A stretch of DNA of 64,000 bases from the NCBI GenBank assembly GCA_006386115.1, contig VFIW01000001.1, positions 1-64,000 of the forward strand, given 5' to 3'. Both the position numbers and the translations under genes were made by a program. The stretch is from Globisporangium splendens. Taxonomy: Eukaryota; Oomycota; Peronosporomycetes; Pythiales; Pythiaceae. The notes beneath the pieces are model-generated. The model saw nothing but the letters and a program-made list of their open reading frames with translations. It had not been told where the DNA came from and did no database searches. The stretch's first letter is position 1, and every line of letters starts with the position of its first letter. This document shows, piece by piece, positions 56,064 to 64,000 of this stretch.

Positions 56064-56308
56064 AAGGACGTGCTCTTCGCTAGCGGCGGCTTCGTCACGA
56101 GCGGCATGGCGCTGGCGCTACTGTTGATCGGGTCCATGTGGTGTGACGGCGACGGCGCGTGCGGCATCATCAGGAAGCCCTGTTGCATGGAGGAAGGGGG
56201 AGGCGACGGCGGGAAGTGAGTAATCGCATCGTCCGCATTCATGTCCACCGTGTCGAAGAAGAGCATGGCCGCATCGTCCTCGTCCATATACGAAGGCATG
56301 GACGCCAT
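54688..56308 (-). CDS. bZIP transcription factor fused to a START-like domain, three exons
   Basis: Exons 56308-55847, 55776-55522 and 55452-54688, introns 70 and 69 nt, phases all 0, giving 493 aa. The N-terminus is acidic with a Ser-rich repeat encoded by a GTC run. The basic region spans the first splice junction: EFKRLKHCETVRQSRVRKK then AERKDLRQVNDELEVML. It fits the bZIP pattern, but the position of the invariant DNA-contact Asn is His, followed by Cys; Asn replacement is a known feature of oomycete bZIPs. The leucine zipper is short. Exon 3 gives a START-like domain (VKFRHSFGTIHFKPLSDDEA, then RVQFNFTKRIFTIGAEELV and WMDMFYWLMI). Such bZIP-START proteins are probably nuclear regulators that sense a ligand; that role is inferred. 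A possible extra 5' exon (56534-56424, MATARSSFRPPPSRS, ending at a GTGCGT donor) does not join in phase. Confidence 0.82.
56037..56063. repeat. ACG repeat encoding a Ser run
   Basis: About nine ACG/GAC units, read on the minus strand as Ser codons within the N-terminal part of the bZIP protein. Length variation here would change the Ser tract without breaking the frame. Confidence 0.85.
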
Positions 56309-56567
56309 TATACACACACTCCACTGTTCGCGTTGTGTGGTGTGTGTATAAGGAAGGGTACACAACGAGAAATGGCTGATCGAGCACCAGTCTGTTATTC
56401 TTTTTACACAAATAAAAACGCACCTGTTGTTCGATATGAGAAGCGGCGGTAGTGGGAGGAGGCGCGGACGACGTGGGCGGCGGCAGGCGGCTGCGCGAAG
56501 GCGGCGGGCGGAAGCTTGAGCGCGCGGTGGCCATGGCGCATGTGCATCTGTCGACTGTGATCATCAC

Positions 56568-57899
56568 GCCAATACAATCGCATACAGGTTTTCGATCGCT
56601 CTTAATAGAAGACCCCTGCCTGACGCCTTCGTTTTTTTATGAAAGGGGAAGGGCAGAGTGGGGAGAGACAGAGGAAGGGGGAGGTGCAAATCCCACTAAA
56701 CGAGGCTTGGTGCCCTTGGTAACGGATAACCCCGTTGTAGCAGATGAGAATAGTTTGATGATTTACTGACTCTTTGCCTGTTGGTGAACCTGCTAGAATG
56801 AATGCGCGAGTATTACTTGCTTTTGCGTGAATGGGAGAAAAATGATCCATGTTTGCTGTTTGCGTGCTATTTTGCGATCAAGTCGGTCGGCTCGAAAGCA
56901 AAAAGCCAGGAAGCAAACATTGGAGCAATGAATATGCGGAATAAAGAGCATTCTGAAACCAAGCGTGCAGATTTCCGGACCGCATTTATTCGAGCAAATG
57001 TGTGGCTGTAAAAGCTTCCGTAATATTTCCCATTGGCTCTCGTGGCTGTGGGTGAGGTGGCGGGAACTGTTTGAGCCGCACCCATCTAGTCCTTGTACAG
57101 TACAGATATGAACTCACGGTGTGCACGCTCACCCACCCAAATACGCATTCACCCGCAGTTTATTTGGTTGCTTGTGTATATAGAAAGTTTGCCCGTGCGT
57201 TCACATGTTGGGCAGGACACCGGTGAGATATCAAGAAGAGCGATTCCGTGGCACTTTGGCGTGTATTTTGGTGCCTCATAGAAGAAAAACACACGAGTGA
57301 AAATCTGGGTGTGATGCGATTGCTCCAGTCTTTTATTTGTTGATTGCCACCGAGTTGATTCGCGAGTTGAAGTGGGTAAGAAACGTACATTTGCACACTG
57401 ATTGGCTAAAAATACTGTTTATGACACACCAGAAGATTTTTGACTCGCCAAGAAAATGCAGCACGTTTGTTGCCCAATCGGATTCCAGGAGTCAGTCAGC
57501 TTGATCCTGGGCTTGAACATGTTGCATGCAGTCTATCCTCTATTTGCTGACACAGTTGGACCGATCGGGAATGAGAGGGTATTGTGTGTGCGTCGGTTAT
57601 GCCCATCCGACTCAGTGCACTGATTCTATCGATAAAAGCAAAGTTGCATAAAATTAGTTCGAATGGATTTAGAATGCCAGACATTTGAAGTGTTCTCGAT
57701 GCAATGCCTGTGCGACACCAACAATTTCTTATGGTTTCGGGTGTACTTTCTTTCCAAGCATCAGAACACCACTCAAAAGCAAATTGCGACCCAACTGGCT
57801 TCGTTTTGTACCTGCGAGAAGAGATGGCAAACTCGCTCAAAAGTTCGTGATCGGCGGAGTTCCAGGTTGCTTCTGTTTTGTTGGACAGCATGGCTTGAG
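56568..57899. other. Gene-poor region to the right of the bZIP gene
   Basis: It is AT-rich from 56800 to 57500. Several open frames of 60-150 codons overlap on both strands with no recognisable family. A minus-strand frame at 57496-57948 is not supported by any motif. Confidence 0.4.
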
Positions 57900-59340
57900 C
57901 AGAGGATATGTCTGTGATGGGTGACAGCACCAAAGCCAGTGATCCCACGTTTGCTGTAGAAGCACCACTATCAAGCGGTCAATCGCTTTGGACAGGGTAC
58001 CGTGAGAGAGTGGTGTCAGTAAATAGAGGATGGACTGCACATGTTGGCAGCAGCACGCATGTTGGCGCAGCAACAATGGCCACAAATGGCAGGAGGAACG
58101 AGCAGGAAAGACGCCGCCGCGCATGAAGACAGGCAACTGCGACGTCTTCACTTTAAGCTTCCGATGCCAGCGCCACTACCAGCGCGCTCTTTGGGGCTCC
58201 ACAGGCCATCCACGCCAAGCAAATGGTGTCGAAGCCTCACATGTGTATCCAGCACGTGTGTTGTTTTTCGATGTGAGCTGCTACAAAGTGCAAACCAAGG
58301 ATTCTTGGGAAAATGGAAGATCACGAATGCATCTTTGGCTCTAACATGCCGTCTCGTGCGCAAATCTATCGGAGGCGCTTGTGTGCTCTTCACGCATGAG
58401 CAAATTGAGCACACAAAGGCGCAAGATGTCGGATGCTGCACATCAAAAAGTGCGGCGGCAGGCAGTCGGAGCACGCCTGACGGCGGCGCCAAGCCTGGAG
58501 GTAGTTGCCGCAGAAGACGCGCCAGTAGCAAATACAGCAGCAGGAAGAGCACGTGCGTCGTCACATCCAGCATTGTTGGCTCCATTGTGAGTTGCTATGC
58601 GGAAAGGAAACATATTGGAAGTCATTGATTAGTTAAAAGCATTCACCAAAGAACTGTTTGATTCGCTCAAAATTTAGAAAACTCTTTTTAACCAATCAAA
58701 GTGCTGGTATCATCGCGATCCTGAAACGACATGGACTTGCGCACAAAATGGCAATAGTAGCTGCACGGCCATGCACATTGGCGCGACTTCCACTATGCTA
58801 AACGACCATCGGGACCAAGAACGAGCTGGAAAGACGACGCTGTGCATCAAAACAGGCAACTGCAGCATTTCTACAGCCACTTCAACTGCCAATGTGCTCT
58901 CCGCTGCGGCTACTGGCGCCACTGACAGCGCCATCTACGACAAGCAAATGGCGTGGAAGCTCCACGGACAACGCAAAGTGAGTGCTGCGTCTGAACGCCA
59001 CTTACTATGAACTCAATGCTTTGCAAGTGGGTGCTCAAATGTGTACATATGTCGCTGAGCAGCTACAGAGTAAATGTCAGGAGCTCTCGAATGTGGAAGA
59101 CCACGAGTGCACGTTCAGCCCCAAGGCGGCTTTTGCCGCTTACATATAGATTTCACTGCTTCGCGCAGAGCGCGTGTGGCCGCGGGAGTGCTGGATATGG
59201 ACACGCCATACACCTGTCTACAGATGTTCGAAGCGTTCCTGGAGCTGATCGTGCCGGTCGGAGAGCTCTACGAAAGGACCGTGATGACCACGTGTTGGAA
59301 TTCGCACTCACCCTGTTGCTGCACTTAAAGACACGCAACT
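57900..59340. pseudogene. Decayed tandem duplication with an inverted ARM-gene fragment
   Basis: Two plus-strand segments offset by about 715 bases are homologous but worn: 58080-58240 and 58800-58960 share gagcaggaaagac/gagctggaaagac, caggcaactgc and the later aagcaaatgg. Further on, EDHECIFGSN (about 58330) parallels VEDHECTFSPK (about 59100). Between them on the minus strand (58571-58440) is MLDVTTHVLFLL followed by LLRQLPPGLAPPSGVL, a match to MLDATTHMLFLL and LLRQLPPGLASASGVL of the ARM gene at 51487-51650. All are interrupted by stops and frame changes. The Copia LTR begins immediately to the right and appears to have landed in this debris. Confidence 0.5.
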
Positions 59341-59499
59341 TGTTACAGAGACTTATTTTTGGAGACTGGCTCACCACATGTGTGGTGGGCCCCCTACATA
59401 TACATGCAAACCACTCTTTGACCTCTCTCACCATCAACTGTCGTATCACTCTTATCGAGACCTTTCCCAGATACCGACCACTGCACCGGTATTCTGTCA
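59341..59499 (-). repeat. 3' LTR of the Copia element, 159 bp
   Basis: On the minus strand it begins TGACAGAATACCGG and ends CTCTGTAACA, giving TG...CA termini with a short inverted match. Immediately 5' of it (minus strand) is ttggaagggggcg, a polypurine tract. The 5' LTR lies beyond the right edge, so identity between LTRs cannot be measured. The flanking CAACT (59336-59340) is the candidate target-site duplication. Confidence 0.75.
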
Positions 59500-59526
59500 C
59501 GCCCCCTTCCAAAGGTACTTTGGACT

Positions 59527-61831
59527 TCATTTTGTTTCTGGTATGTTCATCCCGATAATGGCAGTGAGTTTGATCAATTTGGCCTTTTGGAGTGGCTTTG
59601 TGAAGAGATCTGCGGGGTTCTCAGCGCTCTTCACCTTCCAAAGTCGCACTTGTCCACTCTCAACCTGCTCTCGGACGTAATGCCATTTCATCTCGATGTG
59701 CCTCGTCTTTCTACTGAACGTAGGATCGGTTGCCATTATATACGAGCTTTGGTTATCAACACCAATCGTCAGCTCACACTGTTGATTTGGTTTGATCTCT
59801 CGCAAAAGGTTGAGAAGTGCCTTGCCTTCCATGCAAGCTTCACAAGCGGCAACGTATTCGGCCTCTGCCGTCGATTGTGCAGTGATTGTCTGGAGTCTTG
59901 ATGCCCAGGAAATTGCTCCGCCACTTAGAGTGAAGATATAGCCCGTTGTGCTCTTGCGCGACTCCAAATCGCCCGCCCAATCACTATCAGCATACCCCTG
60001 CACGTGGATCCCCAAGTCAATTTTCATGTCATCGCGGTACGTGATTCCCTTGCGCTTGGTGCCAATGAGATACCGTAGAATCTTCTTAACACCGCCAACG
60101 TGCTGTTCACTTGGGTTCTCCACAAAGCGGCTAAGTTGACCAACCGCGTAGGCTAAGCCTGGTCGCGTACAGGTCACGAGGTACATCAGCGCTCCTATGG
60201 CTTCCTTGTATCCAAACTTCGCACTTACATTTTCCACTCTTGGTTTTGGGTTGCTCGTGTATTTCGCGGTTGTCTCCATCGGGATCTGCGTTGGGTTCGA
60301 GCAGCTATCAAATCCAAAGCGCTCGAGGATCTTCTTTGTGTATTGCTCTTGATGGATCGTGATCGATCCCTCGTTTTGTTCAACTTGAATCCCTACATAC
60401 TGGTGTAGCCTTCCCAAATCTTTGATCCCATATTTTTGGTCCAGCTTCTTGAAAAGCTTCGTCTTGAAGGCTTCAGAGTTTGTTGCGCAAATCAAGTCAT
60501 CAACATACACCAACACGAGTGCAAGAATACCGTCTTTCTCGCACACATAAAGGCATGGCTCCGTTTTACATCTCTTGAATTCGTTTTCGACGAACCACTT
60601 GTTAAACTCTGAGTTCCACTCACGCCCTGATTGTCGCAGGCCGTAAAGAGCCTTTCGCACCACATAAGCATGCGGTCCTGGATATCCTTCAATTTCTTGT
60701 AGATACTGTACGTCATGAAGGTCCGCGTTCAAGTATGCGGTGTTGACATCCGCTTGCCATAAGCCTAGGTTAAAATGCGCTGCCAACGCCAGAAGCAAAC
60801 GAAAGGAGGAGGTTCGTGCGACAGGCGAAAAGGTCTCTTGAAAGTCCACGCCCACGATCTGTCTAAAACCTCTCGCAACAAGGCGCGCTTTGTATCTCAC
60901 GATATACCCTTGTTCATCGGTTTTTACTGTCATCACCCATCGTGTCGAAATCGCATGCTTCCCTTCTGGAATTTGGTCAATTTGCTCCAGGACTTGTTTG
61001 GCTCGGAGGGCGTTCATTTCTTCATTCATCGCTAGCTTCCACTTAGCAGCCTGTGGCGATCGTATGGCTTCGCGATAGTTCCGCGGCAATCGAATGTCTT
61101 GTGGTCGTAATCGCTCAGCGTGCTCTCCTTTTCTACTCAACGCCGAGTATATTAGGAAATCGTCATATTTCTTGGGAAGTTTTGTGTTGCGCTTTGATCT
61201 TGAGTATTCATCTTTTTCGTACTCGATTGGTAGCTTTCTCCTACTCCCAATCATTTGCGCCGGCATCGAGCCATGCTGATCTGTATGCATGCGACGCTTG
61301 ATTGCAATGGTTGTCGATGATTCAGGCAGAATTAGCTCACTCTCCTGGGTTTCACCTTCTAGCCTTGCATTCATGTCACAGTCGTCGCTCAAATGATCAT
61401 CTCCATCATCACCGCTATCATTGTACACCACATACTCAGACTCGTAGTCGTTGTCAAACTGCGGCGGTTCCATACCAATATCATCGTCAAACGAAGGGAG
61501 CTCATCGTCGATTTCTTGCTCACTAACAACTTGATCATGTGCTGTGTGTGCCAACGGTGAGGTACTCGCACCTTGGTCGACAGTATAGTAATGCTGTTCG
61601 CTCTGCTCTTCGTGAGGTTCACACTCTTCGAATTCAGTCACATTACACTCATTTTCATGCTCCCTCACAGGAACATAAACATGTACTTTTGAGTCAACAT
61701 CTTCATTGCGACCGTGGCACTCGATCTCAGCATTCTCTCCGTTTTCGATTATTATCTCGCTACCATTGTTACCATCAGTAACAGCTGCCGATTCTGCATC
61801 GACAACTTTGGTTGCGAGCTCGATCGTCTCT
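59527..61831 (-). CDS. Copia pol, C-terminal half: reverse transcriptase and RNase H
   Basis: Open from about 61831 (ETIELATKVVDAESA) to a stop at 59527. It starts with an acidic linker, then RT_2-type reverse transcriptase: ISTRWVMTVKTDEQG, YKARLVARGF, FSPVART, LWQADVNTAYLNADL, VRKALYGLRQSGREW and YVDDLICA (catalytic YVDD). The RNase H domain has GYADSDWAGDLESRKSTTGY, TAEAEYVA and NPADLFTKPL. All key residues look present. The frame differs from the integrase half by one base at about 61828-61834, where joining the two would read DACK-ETIEL. The stop is followed by a 13-nt purine tract and the LTR. Confidence 0.9.
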
Positions 61832-64000
61832 TACAGGCATCACCATAGGCACTACTTCCTTCTCTAATGACACACATTGGCACATTGTGGTCATCGGTGG
61901 TATCTTTGCCTATGCTGCTGTCGATTTCCATTGCGCTGCAGCGTTTGTTGAACACACTGGACATGCGGTCCTCACTTATGTCCATTCTCCTGCATCCTTC
62001 GCTTACGGCGCTCTCTGCATCGTCTTCTATCTCTGACTCGTCGCTCGAATCAATATCATAGTTTTCCTCCTCATCGATCGAAGTGTCAGACGTAAACCAT
62101 CTCTCAAATTCGCTTTGCGCTTCTGGCTCATGCCTGTCCTTGAAGAGGATGTTCTCGTTCACTCGAATGTCGGAGACAACTTTCCTCGTTCTGTTCTTAG
62201 GGCAATAGATCTTGCAGCCAGCAGCACCTTCCTCATAACCCAAGAGGTACCCAACGATGCAATTGTCATCGAGTTTGTTGCTGCGCTCAGATCGCGGCAC
62301 GTGCGCGTACGCAATTGCTCCAAATGTCCGGATGTGGTGCAAATCCGGGCGCTTGTTGTAAAATTTCTCCCATGGTGTGATACCATTCGCCCCCTTGGTG
62401 AACACACGGTTCTTTATGTAAACCGCATTCGTTGCTGCATCGGTCCACAATGTAAGCGGTAACCCGGAATGCTTGAGCTGCACCTTTATCATTTTCAAGA
62501 TTGACTGATTTGCACGCTCAATCGGATTCTGCTGCTGTGCTCTCGGGCCAACTATTTGGTGCACAATTCCCTGTAATGCGTACCAGCGTTCGATATCCTT
62601 GTTCTCGAATTCCGTTCCTTTGTCGGTCACCACACGCTTCACCTTGTATGGTTCAGCTTGGCGCTCGGCCCATTTCACGTAGTCCATCATTCGTGCGTTC
62701 GTATCTGCTTTACTCTTCAACAGATAGATCGACAGAAAACGTGAATACCCGTCCATTATCACCAACATTTGGCTCACACTGCCTTTGCTGTGGCGCCCTG
62801 GACTTAAGAGGTCTGCGTATACAACCTCATTTGGATGCTTGATGTGATGCGGGATCTCCTTCGCGTGTGTCTTGCGTCTCTGCTTTGCTAGCTGGCAAGT
62901 GTCACAGGAAATTTTCTCGCGTCTCTTCAAATGCATCCCCTCCACCATTTCTTGATCTACCATGATTTTCAGGTACTGTGGGCAGGTGTGACCCAAACGC
63001 GCATGCCACGTTTTCAGATCTGCTACACCATCAGCGCGAGTATACTTTATAACTCTACTCTTGTGCTGTGCCCCACCATCATTTTCGAGGAACTTGTTGT
63101 ACGCTGAGAATGGCCAAGTATCATCTTCTTCATCGTACGCTGCTTCTACACAAAGCTCACCGTCCTTCCACAATTGCAGTGCGTTTCTCGATTTGTCGAA
63201 CTCCATCTCAAAACCTTGTCTGATTGCCAACCCAGGCGACAAAAGGTTTGAGGTTGCGTGCGGAACAAACATCACATCATCGAGAAAAAACTCAGTGTAG
63301 TTTCCTGTTTCATTCTGTCTGCCGCATCGAGTCGTTAACGTGATGCGACCAGTTCCTTTCGCCATCACATTCGCATGCTTCGCAAAGCCACTCAAACTCC
63401 CTTCGCATTGCTCTTCTTTGCTGAAATCACGGTATGTAGAGAAGTAGTCCTTCGAGCCCACAATGTGAATGTTGCACCCAGTGTCAAGGTGCCATTCATG
63501 TGGCCGCTGTACATTATCAATACTTGTCACATCAGCGCCTTCGGCTCTCCCTGCTCTCCCCATAGTATCGTCAACTTCTTGAGATTTCATTCGGTTAACA
63601 TCGATGTCTTTTTCGATGTCGCATGCAAGTGCCGCCGTCTCTGCTTTGCCTTCATCAGGTTCAACTGGGTTAGCACTCACTTGTTCTAGGTGATCCTTAA
63701 TTTGGCCGTTGTCACCCTTTTGAGTTTGAATTTGCAGCCTTTTCCGACTGCGTGTCGAAATACAAGCCCCAGCGTGTTTCTTCGTGGCTGTGCCTGCCGT
63801 CTTCATATTGCCTTTGCGTTGCTGCATATTGCCAGCAGATGCTATAGCTACGTTCGCAGGCAATGGGTTCGGACAAAATCGTGCGATATGTCCCGGTTCT
63901 CCACACCGATAACACGTGCCATGCTTAGGACCTGAAAGCAGCGGCTTCTGTCGCTTCTGCTGTTTGGCGCTCTTCTTCGAGTTGCCATCGTCGCACTGAT
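61832..64000 (-). CDS. Copia gag-pol, N-terminal part: zinc knuckle, protease, integrase (partial)
   Basis: The frame is open from the right edge of the window; the gag start lies outside. A CCHC knuckle CYRCGEPGHIARFC is at about 63920-63880, followed by a basic linker. The aspartic protease shows WHLDTGCNIHIVG. The integrase zinc-binding segment has HARLGH and CDTCQLAKQRR. The catalytic core has VVYADLLSP (D), VVTDKGTEFEN (D) and QQNPIERANQ (E), the DDE triad in Ty1/copia spacing. The C-terminal part ends in an acidic region, and the frame closes at 61752, 80 bases past the point where the downstream frame takes over. The order protease-integrase-RT-RNase H identifies Ty1/copia. Apart from the one-base break the element looks intact. 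Confidence 0.9.

Noticed and set aside
56424..56534. Candidate extra first exon of the bZIP gene (MATARSSFRPPP)
   Set aside because: Has an ATG and a good GT donor, but no acceptor joins it in phase with the downstream exon, so it is mentioned only in the gene entry.
57496..57948. 150-codon minus-strand frame next to the decayed duplication
   Set aside because: No motif, and the neighbouring sequence is clearly decayed; a chance frame is more likely.
1..64000. CRISPR arrays, rRNA, tRNA or operon-like structures
   Set aside because: No evenly spaced short repeats, no tRNA T-loop/acceptor pairing that I could support, and the gene structure is eukaryotic.

Overview
The window looks like oomycete (stramenopile) nuclear DNA. 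The grounds are compact protein-coding genes with short GT-AG introns (about 65-96 nt where the reading frame lets me place them), a bZIP protein whose invariant DNA-contact Asn is replaced, START-like proteins of a kind typical of oomycetes, a secreted DUF4360-type protein, and a large load of LINE, Copia and small LTR elements. I cannot name the species.

Layout. 1-1.7 kb: an array of three ~650-bp LTRs sharing two 164-bp internal regions with no coding capacity. 2.3-9.5 kb: a decayed LINE on the minus strand (ORF1 with CCHC knuckle and OTU-like protease domain, then ORF2 with endonuclease and reverse transcriptase). 10.6-16.5 kb: an intact 1,969-aa ABCA-type ABC transporter (minus). 17.8-18.2 kb: a remnant of a LINE RNase H domain. 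18.5-21.1 kb: an 874-aa protein of unknown function with a BED-like zinc-binding N-terminus (plus). 21.6-23.6 kb: a coiled-coil gene with one frame break (minus). 24.1-27.0 kb: a seven-exon SUN-domain membrane protein of the SUCO/Slp1 type (minus). 29.3-30.6 kb: a 455-aa START-like protein (minus). 31-38.5 kb: a long stretch without a recognisable gene, holding a possible MITE. 38.5-53.2 kb: an ARM-repeat host gene (plus), broken by frame shifts and stops and split by a complete 10.5-kb LINE on the minus strand, flanked by a perfect 14-bp target-site duplication. 53.3-54.1 kb: a secreted DUF4360-like protein (minus). 54.7-56.3 kb: a three-exon bZIP/START-like regulator (minus). 57.9-59.3 kb: decayed duplicated gene debris, including an inverted piece of the ARM gene. 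59.3-64 kb: a Copia retrotransposon (minus) with a 159-bp 3' LTR, running off the right edge.

The most striking observation is the LINE pair. Two clearly diverged elements share the same unusual ORF1 plan: an RRM-like region, a CCHC knuckle and an OTU-like cysteine-protease domain with candidate catalytic Cys and His. The complete copy has both ORFs open, an RNase H domain at the ORF2 C-terminus, a short (TCA)n tail and an exact target-site duplication, so it is probably a recent insertion. The host reading frame resumes exactly when the element and one duplication copy are removed. The host genes otherwise look unrelated to one another, with no sign of a functional cluster.
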